DNA of 64,000 nucleotides from Sinisalibacter aestuarii (GCF_027923545.1 NZ_BROH01000004.1:186001-250000); one strand, 5' to 3'. Shown: positions 11,030 through 20,045, numbered from the stretch's first letter. Numbers and translations: made by a program. The notes: generated from the sequence alone by a model not told the origin.

Positions 11030-11434
11030 CGGCGTCGGGTCAATCGCCCGGCCGGCGTTCGGCTGAAGGCCGCAGGCCGATCTCGGCGCGCAGGCGGCCG
11101 AACCCCGCCGGGCGCCGGGGCCGCGCGGCGGCGGCGATTGCGTCGAACCTGGCGTGCAGGCGGCGCGTCTCAGCCGCGCCGCACGCCGTCCAGATGCGCC
11201 CTATGAGACCCAGACCAGCGCGTCACAGCCAATGAGATGCGGCCGCTCGCCGGATCCGATCGGCGTCGCACAGGCCGCATCCGCAGCAAGTGGGCGCAGT
11301 GCCTCGGCGCTGTCGATCCCGGCCCGCGCAAGGCGCGCCCGGAAGCGGGGCCAGGGTTGCGGACGCCGGAGGCGGGCGCGGACATGCGCCCGATCATGCC
11401 GCAGCCGCGCCGAAACCCAAAGCCTCCCCTCGGT
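11030..11434 (-). other. Possible decayed coding sequence, otherwise no gene
   Basis: The gap downstream of the 48-codon gene contains a 99-codon open stretch in the same frame (ending near 11206) with no ATG, GTG or TTG start and codon choice resembling real genes. A second open stretch in another frame follows, ending at the TGA at 11040. This could be a frameshifted remnant, or chance in very GC-rich DNA. I recognise no family in either piece. Confidence 0.25.
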
Positions 11435-11581
11435 TCAGATCATGGCCCAGTCGGAATAGACCGGCTTCGGCTCCGATTTCGTCTCGGGCCGTTTCGGCGG
11501 CTGCTTCGGGGTTTCGGGTTTCCTGGAATCTTTCGGAGATTGCGGTTTCGGGGCCTTGCGGGGGTCCTGAGACGACGCCAT
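11435..11581 (-). CDS. Small Pro/Lys-rich hypothetical protein (48 aa)
   Basis: A 48-codon gene with a textbook ribosome-binding site: AAGGAG is followed by 7 nt and ATG at 11581. The product begins MASSQDPRKAPK, is built from Pro, Lys, Glu and Ser (KPETPKQPPKRPE in the middle) and ends VYSDWAMI. It is strongly basic, has no hydrophobic segment and is predicted to be disordered, with an aromatic C-terminal tail that may be a short binding motif. I recognise no family. It is flanked by tRNA-Asn and the esterase gene, with no operon partner. Confidence 0.6.
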   Translation of the reverse strand: MASSQDPRKAPKPQSPKDSRKPETPKQPPKRPETKSEPKPVYSDWAMI

Positions 11582-11866
11582 ATGCCTGCTCCTTCAGCGG
11601 ACCCGGTGGCGCAAGTCGGGCCCGGTTTCATTTGCCCTGAGGCCTCCTTCTGCCGGGAGGTCCATCCGGTCAGGGTCGACGCGGAATGGGGGGATTGCGT
11701 GGCGGGAATGTGGCGAAAATGGGGCGATTGATGCGGGTATCGCCGCGCGCCGCCGCCGCGACGGACCGGCAGAACGGGGCCGTGGCAAGATTCTGGCAAC
11801 AGCGACAAGAGATGTCTTGAAACGCTGCGAGACGAGGCGCCAGCCCCTTGTTTTAGTGGAGATCTT

Positions 11867-11941
11867 TGGCTCCGGCGGTAGGGATCGAACCTACGACCAA
11901 TTGATTAACAGTCAACTGCTCTACCGCTGAGCTACGCCGGA
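11867..11941 (-). tRNA. tRNA-Asn (anticodon GTT)
   Basis: A full cloverleaf folds on the minus strand. The acceptor stem TCCGGCG/CGCCGGA, D-arm GCTCAGCGGTAGAGC, anticodon loop CTGTTAA (GTT) and T-arm with GGTTCGATCC are present, and CCA is encoded. The anticodon assigns asparagine. Confidence 0.96.
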
Positions 11942-12003
11942 ACACGGAGGGGCATTTAGCAACAAGGGATTCCCCGCGCAAGGGGGGAAATTTCATTTTC
12001 GGA

Positions 12004-12909
12004 TCAAATGCGCTCGAACAGGGCGTTGGGGGCGAGCGCCGGGCCTGGGCGGACGAGGCCGCGGGTGGTCAGGTCGATCAGATGGGCGAAGACGTTGCGC
12101 TCGGCGGCGGGCAGGAGGGTTGCGGGCGTGTCGGTGTAGATTCTGGCGGTGAGCGTGGGGATGTCGGAGGGGCGCGGGGCGAGGGCGTCGAGAATCGCCG
12201 ACTCGCGGGCCTTGCGGTGGGCCACCAGCCAGTCGAGCCGGTCGGCGGGGTCGGTCACGGCGGCGCCGTGGGCGGGGTGAAAGATGCGGTCGGTCCGGGT
12301 GCGGAGCCGGGCGCAGGAGGCAAGGAAGGCGGTGAGATCGCCGTCGGGCGGCGAGATCAGGGTCGAGGCCCAGCCCATCACGTGATCGCCGGTGAACACG
12401 GTATCGCCGAGCGCGAAGCTGAGATGGTTGGACATATGGCCCGGCGTCCAGATCGCCTCGAGCGTCAGGCCGCCCCCGATATCGATCGTCTCGCCGTCCT
12501 CCAGCGGCTCGTCGGGGGCGAAGGTTGTGTCGACCCCTTCGCCGCCGCCGGTGAGGCCCCGCGCGGCAAGGTCGGCCATCACCTCGGAACGCCCGGCAGT
12601 GGCCCCGCCAAAGGCCAGCACCCTGGCGCCGGTGGCCTCGGCCAACGGCTGGGCGAGGGGCGAATGGTCGAGATGGGCATGGCTGACGAGGATCCGCGCC
12701 ACCCGCTCGCCGGGAGCGAGCCCGGCGAGAATCGCATTGAAATGCACCGGCAGCGCCGGGCCGGGATCGAGCAGGGTCACCTCGCCTTCGCCGATCACGA
12801 AGGTGTTGGTGCCCCAGAAGGTCATCGGCGAGGGATTCGGCGCAAGGATGCGGCGGATGCCGGGGGCGAGCGGCACGACCGTGCCGGGCAGGGGGGCGGT
12901 GTCTGTCAT
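12004..12909 (-). CDS. MBL-fold metallo-hydrolase (LACTB2-like)
   Basis: 301-residue metallo-beta-lactamase-fold enzyme. The binuclear metal motif HAHLDH is at residues 77-82, GDHVMGW supplies the later His/Asp ligands, and a further His lies in HPAHG. The C-terminal quarter (from about 215) looks like the winged-helix extension of LACTB2-type hydrolases or endoribonucleases. ATG 12909 (MTDTAPLPG) is chosen because a longer N-terminus would be an unlikely Gly/Pro stretch. Monocistronic and divergent from the MttB-family gene. The substrate (thioester, RNA or glyoxalase-type) cannot be read from sequence. Confidence 0.85.
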   Translation of the reverse strand: MTDTAPLPGTVVPLAPGIRRILAPNPSPMTFWGTNTFVIGEGEVTLLDPGPALPVHFNAILAGLAPGERVARILVSHAHLDHSPLAQPLAEATGARVLAFGGATAGRSEVMADLAARGLTGGGEGVDTTFAPDEPLEDGETIDIGGGLTLEAIWTPGHMSNHLSFALGDTVFTGDHVMGWASTLISPPDGDLTAFLASCARLRTRTDRIFHPAHGAAVTDPADRLDWLVAHRKARESAILDALAPRPSDIPTLTARIYTDTPATLLPAAERNVFAHLIDLTTRGLVRPGPALAPNALFERI

Positions 12910-13044
12910 GGCGGCCACGAAACCGTGCCCGCCCGGCCTTGGCAAGCCCCTTGCGCGCCTGCGCCGCCCGCGCCATGCTCGCGCCGCTCAAGTGGGCCCG
13001 CAGTGAGCCAAAACGGTGTGTGCCGCAGGACAGAGGAGACGCCC

Positions 13045-14583
13045 ATGGCCCGCCGCCCCCGCAAGGATCGCCATGCCGATATCCCGCCGAAGGCGGATGC
13101 TTTTCACCTCGCGCCTGCTGCCGCGCCGCGCCCGCGCTTCGAGATCGGCGGCGAGGCGGCGCGGGCGGCGATCTTCGATCACGCCCTGCGGCTGCTTGGC
13201 GAACATGGCGTTGCGGTGATCCACGAGGCGGCCCATGCGGCGCTGGTGAAAGCCGGGGCGCACCCGGGCAGCACGCCCGAGCGGCTGCGCTTTCCGCGCG
13301 AACTGGTTGAGGAAGCGCTGGGTGAGACGCCGAAAACCGCGCTGCTTGCGGGCAAGCGGCCGGCGCGCGATCTGCGCCTGCCGCGGCGCGACAATGGCTT
13401 CGTGATGCGCACCGGCACCGGCGCGCATGGCTTTGTCGAGATCGACAGCCGCGATTACCGCAACATGGAGATCGGCGATGTCGCCACCATTGCGCGGCTG
13501 GCCAACGGGCTCGATGAGGTGGGCTTCATCGCCCATCCGTTCTCCTACGGGGTGCATGAGCTGACGAGCGATATTCACGGGGTGGGCGAGCTTGTCGTCA
13601 ATACCGACAAGCATATCTGGCTCCAGCCCTATAACGTCGAGAATGTCGAATATCTGGTAAAGATCGTCGAGGCGGCGGGATCGACGCGGGAGCGCCCCAT
13701 TGCCTCGATGATCATGTGCTCCTTCACGCCGCTGGAATTCAAGGTGATGGATGTGGAGGCGCTGATCCGGGCGGGCCGGGCGGGGCTGCCGGTTCATGCC
13801 TGCTCGCTGCCCTCGGCGGGGGGCACCGCGCCGCTCTCGGTGGCGGGCAATGTGCTGATGGCGGTGACGGAGATCCTCGCCATGGTGACGATGGGCCATG
13901 TGCTCGCGCCGGGCCTGCCGATCATCGCGACGCCGCTCATGTTCACGCTCGACATGGCCACCGGGCAGGCGCTGCATGCCTGCCCCGAAAGCCTGCAGGC
14001 CAAGGCGCTGGCGGTCGAGGTGCTGCGCGGCCTCGGGCTGATGACCCACACCTATGGCATGGGGTCCGACACGCCCGCCGCCGATATCCAGTCAATGGCC
14101 GAGCGGGCGCTGCTGGGGCAGGCGGTGGCGCTGGCGGGGGCCGACGTACTGGGCGGGGTGGGGCAGTTGCAGACCGCGACGGTGTTCGACCCGGTGCAGG
14201 CGGTGCTGGACGATGCTCTGGGCGGCTATCTGCGCGGCCTGATCGCCACCCCGCCTGTGGACGAGGCTGCCTTCAACTGGGACGAGCTCAGCCGGATCGG
14301 GATCGGCGGGCATTTCCTCTCATCCGAGCAGACGCTGGCCTTGTGCCGCAGCCAGTATCGCCCCGACATCTTCCGCCGCGACCGGCGCGACGATTACGAC
14401 AAGGCCGGACGGCGCGGCGCCTGGGAAGAGGCACGCGACCGGGCCAGACGCCTGATCGCCGCCGATCTGCCCAGGGGGCTGCCGGATCAGACCGCGCGGG
14501 CCGAGATCGCCGCGCTGCGCAAGCGGGCGGATGCGGAGATCGCGGAGAAGGCCACGGTTTCGGGCCGGCGGGCGGTGGTCTGA
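13045..14583 (+). CDS. MttB-family (trimethylamine/betaine-type) corrinoid methyltransferase
   Basis: 512-residue member of the trimethylamine methyltransferase family, which moves a methyl group from a quaternary or tertiary amine to a corrinoid protein. There is no in-frame TAG, so this is the non-pyrrolysine branch, whose characterised members (MtgB) demethylate glycine betaine. TIM-barrel signatures visible include EIDSRDYRNMEIGD and a Gly-rich C-terminal half. ATG 13045 follows AGGAG. A corrinoid-binding protein (about 20.2-20.9 kb) and a homocysteine methyltransferase (22.4-23.4 kb) in the same window could be partners, but they are not adjacent. The substrate is inferred, not shown. 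Confidence 0.85.
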   Translation: MARRPRKDRHADIPPKADAFHLAPAAAPRPRFEIGGEAARAAIFDHALRLLGEHGVAVIHEAAHAALVKAGAHPGSTPERLRFPRELVEEALGETPKTALLAGKRPARDLRLPRRDNGFVMRTGTGAHGFVEIDSRDYRNMEIGDVATIARLANGLDEVGFIAHPFSYGVHELTSDIHGVGELVVNTDKHIWLQPYNVENVEYLVKIVEAAGSTRERPIASMIMCSFTPLEFKVMDVEALIRAGRAGLPVHACSLPSAGGTAPLSVAGNVLMAVTEILAMVTMGHVLAPGLPIIATPLMFTLDMATGQALHACPESLQAKALAVEVLRGLGLMTHTYGMGSDTPAADIQSMAERALLGQAVALAGADVLGGVGQLQTATVFDPVQAVLDDALGGYLRGLIATPPVDEAAFNWDELSRIGIGGHFLSSEQTLALCRSQYRPDIFRRDRRDDYDKAGRRGAWEEARDRARRLIAADLPRGLPDQTARAEIAALRKRADAEIAEKATVSGRRAVV

Positions 14584-14587
14584 GCCC

Positions 14588-14632
14588 GGTTTCTTTTTGA
14601 GAAACCTGCGCGAAATCTCAGAAAGATTTCGC
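14588..14632 (+). terminator. Two tandem hairpins after the MttB-family gene
   Basis: GGTTTC (14588-14593) pairs with GAAACC (14601-14606) around a T-rich loop. GCGAAATCT (14610-14618) pairs with AGATTTCGC (14624-14632) around 5 nt. There is no T-tract, so termination efficiency is uncertain; they may instead process the end of the convergent tRNA transcript. Confidence 0.4.
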
Positions 14633-14656
14633 CTTCTGCCGTCCCGGCGGCGATTT

Positions 14657-14733
14657 TGGTAGGCCCGGAGGGACTCGAACCCCCAACCAAGGCGTTATGA
14701 GCGCCCTGCTCTAACCAATTGAGCTACAGGCCC
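14657..14733 (-). tRNA. tRNA with CAT anticodon, probably tRNA-Ile2 (lysidine type)
   Basis: 77-nt cloverleaf with encoded CCA: acceptor GGGCCTG/CGGGCCT, D-arm GCTCAATTGGTTAGAGC, anticodon loop CTCATAA, T-loop GTTCGAGTC. A CAT anticodon fits elongator Met or Ile2 read after TilS modification. The GGGCCTGTAGCTC body resembles tRNA-Ile, and the anticodon arm (GGGCG CTCATAA CGCC) resembles Ile2 rather than the usual alphaproteobacterial elongator Met, so Ile2 is preferred. Confidence 0.9.
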
Positions 14734-14835
14734 ACCGTGAGAAAAGCTCCTACCATCTGCGCCCGCCGGGTCAAGCGGACGTTGCCTTTCGCCCCGGCCT
14801 GGGCTATCGCGGCGGCATCGCAAACGGGGGTTGCC

Positions 14836-15882
14836 ATGACCGCGAAGAAGAACGGGATCACCTACGCCGATGCGGGCGTCGATATCGACGCGGGCAATGC
14901 GCTCGTGGAGCGGATCAAGCCGGCGGCGAGGCGCACCAACCGCCCCGGCGTGATGGCGGGGCTTGGCGGCTTTGGCGCGCTGTTCGATCTCAAGGCGGCG
15001 GGCTACAAAGACCCGATCCTGGTGGCCGCCACCGATGGCGTCGGCACCAAGCTGCGGATCGCGATCGACACCGGCAACGTCTCCACCATTGGCATCGACC
15101 TCGTGGCGATGTGCGTGAACGATCTTGTCTGTCAGGGTGCGGAGCCCTTGTTCTTCCTCGACTATTTCGCCACCGGCAAGCTGGAGACGGAGGCCGCCGC
15201 GACGATCATCGAGGGTATCGCCGAGGGCTGCGCCGCGACCGGCTGCGCGCTGATCGGCGGTGAGACGGCGGAAATGCCGGGGATGTACGAGGCGGGGGAT
15301 TTCGATCTTGCCGGCTTCGCCGTGGGCGCGATGGAGCGGGGGCAGGATCTGCCCGCCGGGGTGGCAGAGGGCGATGTGCTGCTCGGCCTCGCCTCCAGCG
15401 GGGTGCATTCCAACGGCTACAGCCTCGTGCGCAAGCTCGTCGAGGTTTCGGGCCTTGGCTGGGATGCCGATTGCCCGTTTGGTGCGGGCAGCTTGGGCGA
15501 GGCGCTGCTGGCGCCGACGCGGCTTTATGTAAAACCGGCGCTGGCGGCGGTGCGTCAGGGCGGCGTGCACGCGCTGGCCCATATCACCGGCGGCGGGCTG
15601 ACCGAAAACCTGCCGCGCGTGCTGCCCGAGGGGCTGGGCGCGCTCGTCGATCTCGAAAGCTGGGATCTGCCGCCGGTCTTTCGCTGGCTGTCGGAGGTCG
15701 GCGGGCTGGAACAGGCCGAGCTTCTGAAAACCTTCAATGCCGGGATCGGCATGGTGCTGGCGGTGGCGCCGGGGCAGGCGGGCGCCGTGCGCGCGGTGCT
15801 GGAGAATGCCGGCGAAACCGTGGTCCAGATCGGCCGGGTGCAGGCGGGCGAGGGCGTGAGCTATCTCGGGAGCCTTGCGTGA
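14836..15882 (+). CDS. purM: Phosphoribosylformylglycinamidine cyclo-ligase (AIR synthetase)
   Basis: 348-residue AIR synthetase, the fifth step of purine synthesis (FGAM to AIR with ATP). Family signatures seen: [11 protein letters not shown] at the N-terminus, ATDGVGTKL (about 73-81), [12 protein letters not shown] and [11 protein letters not shown]. Length is normal. ATG 14836 starts the conserved [14 protein letters not shown]; upstream codons belong to the tRNA-flanking spacer. It overlaps purN by 4 nt (GTGA), so the two are translationally coupled. Confidence 0.98.
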   Translation: MTAKKNGITYADAGVDIDAGNALVERIKPAARRTNRPGVMAGLGGFGALFDLKAAGYKDPILVAATDGVGTKLRIAIDTGNVSTIGIDLVAMCVNDLVCQGAEPLFFLDYFATGKLETEAAATIIEGIAEGCAATGCALIGGETAEMPGMYEAGDFDLAGFAVGAMERGQDLPAGVAEGDVLLGLASSGVHSNGYSLVRKLVEVSGLGWDADCPFGAGSLGEALLAPTRLYVKPALAAVRQGGVHALAHITGGGLTENLPRVLPEGLGALVDLESWDLPPVFRWLSEVGGLEQAELLKTFNAGIGMVLAVAPGQAGAVRAVLENAGETVVQIGRVQAGEGVSYLGSLA

Positions 15883-16472
15883 CCAAACGTGTCGCCATCC
15901 TGATCTCGGGCTCCGGCTCCAACATGGTGGCGCTGGCCGGGAGCATGGCGGGCGATCATCCGGCGCGGCCGGTTCTGGTGGTCTCCAACGTGCCCGGCGC
16001 GGGTGGATTGGCCAAGGCCCAGGCGATGGGCATCCCCACGGCGGTGGTCGATCACAAGGCGTTCGGCAAGGACCGGGCGAGCTTCGAGGCGGCGCTGGCC
16101 GAAGCGCTTGAGGCGGCGAGGCCAGATATCGTCTGCCTCGCCGGGTTCATGCGCATCCTGTCGGCGGAGTTCATGGCCCGCTGGCAGGGCCGGATGCTCA
16201 ATATTCACCCCTCGCTCCTGCCGAAATATCCCGGCCTCCACACCCATGCCCGCGCCATCGAGGCGGGCGAGGCCGAGGCCGGCTGCAGCGTGCATGAGGT
16301 AACGGCAGAGCTCGATGGCGGCCCGATCCTTGGGCAGGCGCGGGTGGCCATCCTGCCCGGCGACACACCCGAGAGCCTCGCCGCGCGCATCCTGCCCTGG
16401 GAGCACAGGCTCTACCCGGCGGTCCTGCGCCGCTACGCCGCGGGCGACCGGACGCCGGTGCTTTTGCCGTAG
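15879..16472 (+). CDS. purN: Phosphoribosylglycinamide formyltransferase
   Basis: 197-residue GAR transformylase using 10-formyl-tetrahydrofolate (third step of purine synthesis). The phosphate-binding loop ISGSGSN (9-15), the catalytic Asn108/His110 pair in [13 protein letters not shown] and the Asp of ELDGGPIL are present. The GTG start at 15879 overlaps the purM stop (GTGA) and gives the conserved N-terminus [11 protein letters not shown]. No third gene is coupled downstream. Confidence 0.97.
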   Translation: MTKRVAILISGSGSNMVALAGSMAGDHPARPVLVVSNVPGAGGLAKAQAMGIPTAVVDHKAFGKDRASFEAALAEALEAARPDIVCLAGFMRILSAEFMARWQGRMLNIHPSLLPKYPGLHTHARAIEAGEAEAGCSVHEVTAELDGGPILGQARVAILPGDTPESLAARILPWEHRLYPAVLRRYAAGDRTPVLLP

Positions 16473-16580
16473 CCCAGGGCAGCCATGTTGGTCGCCGATA
16501 GCCGCAGCCCTTTCATTCCCCCCGGTTTCCCTCTAAACCGTGACAAACCCGCGCGAAGGAACGGCGAGTAGCAAGACCGA

Positions 16581-17741
16581 ATGATCACCATCACCACCAC
16601 CGAGGCGCTGGCCGAGTTCTGCAGCCGCGCCGCCGAACATCCCTACGTCACCGTCGACACCGAATTTCTGCGCGAACGCACCTACTACTCCAGGCTTTGC
16701 CTGGTTCAGCTTGCCATGCCCGGCGATGACGACAGCGACGCCGTGCTGGTCGACCCGCTGGCCGCTGGCCTCTCGCTCGACCCGCTTTACGATCTCTTGC
16801 GCAACGAGGATGTGGTGAAGGTGTTTCACGCCGCGCGGCAGGATCTTGAGATTTTCTACGTCGATGCCGGGCTGATCCCGACGCCGCTCTTCGATACGCA
16901 GGTGGCGGCGATGGTCTGCGGCCATGGCGATCAGGTTGGTTACGAGACGCTGGTGCGCAAGATCGCCCGGGCGCCGCTTGACAAGTCGTCGCGTTTTACC
17001 GACTGGTCGCGCCGCCCGCTCACCGAGGCGCAGAAGAAATACGCGATCGGCGACGTGACCTATCTGCGCAGGATCTACGAAGAGCTGGCGGCGGAGCTTG
17101 AGGAAACCGGGCGCGGCCCCTGGGTCGAGGAAGAACTGGCGACGCTGATGGATCCGGCCACCTACCGGGTCGAGCCGGAAGACGCCTGGCTGCGGGTCAA
17201 GACGCGGACCAATTCGGGCCGGTTCCTGGCCGTGGTGAAAGAGCTGGCGCGCTTCCGCGAGGGCTATGCCCAGTCGCGCAACCTGCCCCGCAACCGGGTA
17301 TACAAGGACGACGCGCTTCTGGAACTCGCCTCGACCAAGCCCGCCGATATGAAAGATCTCGGGCGCTCGCGGCTGCTCTTGCGCGAGGCGCGGCGCGGCG
17401 AGATTGCCGAAGGTATCCTCGCCGCCGTGAAAGCCGGGCTCGATATGCCCGCCGACAAGATGCCGAAGGTGCCCGCCACGGGCCGTGAAAAGCTGCAGGT
17501 GAACCCGGCGCTGGCCGATCTTCTGCGGGTGCTGCTCAAGGCCCGCTCGGAAGACACCAAGGTGGCGCAGAAGCTCATCGCCTCGGCGGCGGATCTCGAT
17601 CTGCTGGCGGCGGGCGAACGCGATGTGCCGGCGCTGAAGGGCTGGCGGGCCGAGGTGTTCGGGCAGGATGCGATCCGGCTCTGCGAGGGCAGGATCGCGC
17701 TCGCGGCCAAAGGTCAGAGCGTCAGGGTCGTCGAGGTCTGA
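16581..17741 (+). CDS. rnd: Ribonuclease D
   Basis: 386-residue 3'-5' exoribonuclease that trims tRNA precursors. DEDDy active-site residues: Asp26 and Glu28 in TVDTEFLRE, Asp88 in HAARQDLEIF, and Tyr154/Asp158 in YAIGDVTYL. An HRDC domain occupies about residues 210-290. The reading frame is intact and of normal length. It ends directly against the convergent lipoprotein gene (stop codons abut at 17741/17742), so antisense overlap of transcripts is likely. Confidence 0.96.
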   Translation: MITITTTEALAEFCSRAAEHPYVTVDTEFLRERTYYSRLCLVQLAMPGDDDSDAVLVDPLAAGLSLDPLYDLLRNEDVVKVFHAARQDLEIFYVDAGLIPTPLFDTQVAAMVCGHGDQVGYETLVRKIARAPLDKSSRFTDWSRRPLTEAQKKYAIGDVTYLRRIYEELAAELEETGRGPWVEEELATLMDPATYRVEPEDAWLRVKTRTNSGRFLAVVKELARFREGYAQSRNLPRNRVYKDDALLELASTKPADMKDLGRSRLLLREARRGEIAEGILAAVKAGLDMPADKMPKVPATGREKLQVNPALADLLRVLLKARSEDTKVAQKLIASAADLDLLAAGERDVPALKGWRAEVFGQDAIRLCEGRIALAAKGQSVRVVEV

Positions 17742-18212
17742 TCAGCGCCCGGCGGTGAGCGCGTTGCGCTCGCCCACCACCCGGATCGTGCGCACATCGC
17801 GCAGCTCGGCATTCGAGATGAACTGCGCCACATGAACCGTGCGGGCATAGGGGGTGGAGGCGGCGGTGGCCCAGCGGGGCGTGGCGATGCGGAAGCGGTA
17901 GCTCATCACCCCGTTCACCGGCTCGCCGTCATTCTCGGCTTCCAGCTCGGCATCCCAGTAGCCCAGACGCGGCGGCAGGCCGGTGGCGTGCACGATCACG
18001 CCCGCCGTGGTGCGCTCGATGCGCAGGGCCGTCACCTGATCGACCACCAGCCGGCGGTCTTCCGTCGCGTCCCAGCCGCCTTCCGGCTCAAGCGCCACCC
18101 AGTCTTCTTCGCCGGGGGTGGTGAACCAGTTGAACGGGTTCAGGCTGAAATTGCCGTCGGAACAGGCGGTAAGCCCGAGAACGAGACTGAGCGCGACCAG
18201 AATACGGACCAT
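17742..18212 (-). CDS. Putative lipoprotein of unknown function
   Basis: 156 residues with a type II signal peptide: hydrophobic stretch ILVALSLVLGLTAC with lipobox LTAC and lipidated Cys17. The mature part is acidic at first (GEEDWVALEPEGG), then looks beta-rich, with a C-terminal VRTIRVVGERNAL. A GGGAAGG ribosome-binding site precedes ATG 18212. No domain is recognised. Position 18 is Ser, which by the E. coli +2 rule would predict outer-membrane sorting; that rule is less certain in alphaproteobacteria. Confidence 0.8.
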   Translation of the reverse strand: MVRILVALSLVLGLTACSDGNFSLNPFNWFTTPGEEDWVALEPEGGWDATEDRRLVVDQVTALRIERTTAGVIVHATGLPPRLGYWDAELEAENDGEPVNGVMSYRFRIATPRWATAASTPYARTVHVAQFISNAELRDVRTIRVVGERNALTAGR

Positions 18213-18347
18213 GTTGCCTTCCCCCGTGGTTCAAGACTTTGACTACCCCACGGCGCGCGGTTTGAAAACCCGTCGCGTGCGGGTCTGGACCTTTGCCGCC
18301 CGGCTCCTTAGGTGGGAGGGAACCGGATGCGGCGAAAGGGGAGCGCG

Positions 18348-18758
18348 ATGGCCACGGACGCCTTCGAAAGCATTGTCGAGGATTTCGAGTTTCTCGACGA
18401 TTGGGAAGACCGCTATGCGATGGTGATCGACCTCGGCAAGCGCATGGAGGGGCTCGACGACGCCCTGAAAGTGCCCGCCACCAAGGTCGATGGCTGCGCC
18501 AGCCAGGTCTGGCTCGTGCCACGTATCGACAACGGTATTTTCAACTTCGCCGGCGATTCCGACGGGCTGATCGTGAAGGGCGTGATCGCGGTGCTGCAGG
18601 CGCTGTTCAACGGCGTGCCGCTGCGCGACGTGGCCGCGATCGACGCCCATGCCGAGCTGGGCCGGCTCAAGCTGGAAGAGCACCTGTCGGGCCAGCGCAC
18701 CAACGGGCTGCGCGCGATGGTGGAGCGGATTCGCAAACTGGCGGCGGAAGCGGCCTGA
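18348..18758 (+). CDS. sufE: SufE-type cysteine desulfurase sulfur acceptor
   Basis: 136-residue Fe-S assembly protein that accepts persulfide from SufS. The acceptor Cys50 sits in KVDGCASQVWL, the family signature, and the C-terminal HLSGQRTNGLRAMVERI is typical. ATG 18348 follows AAAGGGGAG; the longer frame from 18312 is not needed. It is a stand-alone gene here; the suf operon is not in the window. A REP-like element begins immediately after the stop. Confidence 0.95.
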   Translation: MATDAFESIVEDFEFLDDWEDRYAMVIDLGKRMEGLDDALKVPATKVDGCASQVWLVPRIDNGIFNFAGDSDGLIVKGVIAVLQALFNGVPLRDVAAIDAHAELGRLKLEEHLSGQRTNGLRAMVERIRKLAAEAA

Positions 18759-18760
18759 GG

Positions 18761-18817
18761 GCCGGCGCGTGGGGGCGCTGCCCCCACACCCCCGGGATAT
18801 TTTTGGCAAGATGAAGA
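18761..18817 (+). repeat. REP-like dispersed palindromic element, copy B
   Basis: Hairpin GTGGGGGC-GCT-GCCCCCAC (18769-18787) followed by ACCCCCGGGATATTTTTGGC and AAGATGAAG. Located between the convergent sufE and DUF1638 genes. Confidence 0.75.
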
Positions 18818-18835
18818 GGCAGGGGGCCGTGGCGG

Positions 18836-19468
18836 CTAGAGCCCGGCCAGCGCGCCTGCGAGATCGCCATAGCCTGTGAAGCGGCGCTCATAGGTCAGTC
18901 CGAGGGTTTCGGCGGCGGCGCGGGCCCTGTCGTCCAGCGCCGGATCGTCGGTCTGGGCCAGGTAGATCAGGCGCTCGTAATTGCCGAAATAGATATCGCG
19001 CAGCTCCGGATGGCGGTCGAGGCCGAGGGGCCGGATCACGAAAGCCTCGAATTGCCGGGTGAGAAAATCGGTGAGGTAGAAGGCCGTTACCTCGTCGCGG
19101 GTGGCAAAGGTGGTGTTGCCGTCGAAAAAGCTGTAGCAGTGGGGCCCCGCGATCATCTCGATCCCGTGCCGGGCGCAGACCTTCTCGATCTCGCCGCCGG
19201 TGCCGCAATCGGCATAGGCGACGAAGATACTTTCGTAGTTATCCCGGTGCGTTACGATGCTTTCCTCAAGCGCTGGCGCGATCTTTGCCGGTGCGTTGTG
19301 CCAGATCGCCGGCAGGCAGGTGAGATCGACATGGCGAAGTCCGTTCGTCTCCAGCACGGCGAGAATCTCGCGCGCCAGCGCGCCGCAGCCGATCACCAGC
19401 ACCCGGCCCTGGCCGGGGGCCGCGAGCCCCTCATTGGTCAGGGTGCCATCGTCGGGTGTGGCGGTCAC
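18836..19468 (-). CDS. DUF1638 domain protein
   Basis: 210-residue protein whose core (VLVIGCGALAREILAVLE, CLPAIWHNAP, YADCGTGGEIEKVCARHG) matches DUF1638. These proteins recur beside corrinoid-dependent methyltransferases, and their function is not established. Several Cys residues and a His (GPHCYSFF) are conserved-looking possible metal ligands. The GTG start overlaps the preceding YbjQ-like stop by 4 nt. It is the last gene of a five-gene minus-strand operon beginning with the corrinoid protein, which supports a role in cobalamin-dependent methyl transfer. Confidence 0.87.
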   Translation of the reverse strand: MTATPDDGTLTNEGLAAPGQGRVLVIGCGALAREILAVLETNGLRHVDLTCLPAIWHNAPAKIAPALEESIVTHRDNYESIFVAYADCGTGGEIEKVCARHGIEMIAGPHCYSFFDGNTTFATRDEVTAFYLTDFLTRQFEAFVIRPLGLDRHPELRDIYFGNYERLIYLAQTDDPALDDRARAAAETLGLTYERRFTGYGDLAGALAGL

Positions 19469-19782
19469 CTGAGCGTCACCGCGGTGCCATAGGCGAGAAT
19501 TTCGGAGGCGGCCTGGGTGATGGTCGAGGTCTCGAACCGCACCGCCACCACCGCATCGGCCCCGAGCGCCTGCGCTTCCGCGATCATCCGGTCGAGCGCC
19601 TGTTCGCGCGCGCCGGCGAGCAGCGCGGCATATTCCTTGATTTCTCCGCCCACGAGGTTGCGCAGGCCCGCGACGATATCGGAGCCGATATGCTTGGCGC
19701 GCACGGTCGAGCCGCGCACCACGCCGAGCGCCTGGGCGATCTCGCGCCCGGGCACGCCATCGGTGGTGACGATCTGGATCAT
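19465..19782 (-). CDS. YbjQ/UPF0145-family protein
   Basis: 105-residue member of the UPF0145 (YbjQ, heavy-metal-binding-domain) family, recognised by GSTVRAKHIGSDI and AQALGADAVVAVRFET. The fold forms pentameric rings in characterised structures; the function is unknown. It overlaps the upstream small membrane gene (ATGA) and the downstream DUF1638 gene (GTGA), so all three are translationally coupled. The link of this family to the corrinoid protein is only positional. Confidence 0.88.
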   Translation of the reverse strand: MIQIVTTDGVPGREIAQALGVVRGSTVRAKHIGSDIVAGLRNLVGGEIKEYAALLAGAREQALDRMIAEAQALGADAVVAVRFETSTITQAASEILAYGTAVTLR

Positions 19783-19994
19783 CTGTCTATCCCATCGTAA
19801 TGGTCGTCTTCGTCATTGCCGATCCGTTCGGCGATCACCCGCCAGACGATATAGGCCACCAGCGCGGCCGGAATCGCCACCATCCAGCCCAGCGGCACCT
19901 CGATCATCGCCGCCACGATCATGCCGATCCAGACGGTGGCGGCGGCGGCCGCGATCACGACGACCAGGATCAGTACGAGTTTGTCGAGCGGCAT
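19779..19994 (-). CDS. Small two-segment membrane protein (71 aa)
   Basis: Two hydrophobic segments (about residues 6-28 and 34-52) followed by an acidic tail NDEDDHYDG. ATG 19994 has AAGGAG 7 nt upstream. It is coupled by a 4-nt overlap to the YbjQ-like gene. No recognised domain; the hairpin membrane topology is inferred from hydrophobicity alone. Confidence 0.72.
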   Translation of the reverse strand: MPLDKLVLILVVVIAAAAATVWIGMIVAAMIEVPLGWMVAIPAALVAYIVWRVIAERIGNDEDDHYDGIDR

Positions 19995-20045
19995 GAGCGG
20001 TCTCCTTTCCCCTAGAACATGGGGGACGGCGGCCAGTCAGGCAAG

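Noticed and set aside
11206-11581. Selenocysteine or readthrough at the TGA (11435-11437) after the 48-codon gene
   Set aside because: No SECIS-like element or conserved extension seen; a stop codon is the simpler reading.
11440-11808. 122-codon minus-strand frame overlapping the 48-aa gene
   Set aside because: Arg/Ser/Pro-rich composition and no ribosome-binding site, whereas the other frame has AAGGAG and a clean start.
14657-14733. Plain tRNA-Met call for the CAT tRNA
   Set aside because: The body and anticodon arm look like Ile2 rather than elongator or initiator Met, so Ile2 is preferred, though not proven.
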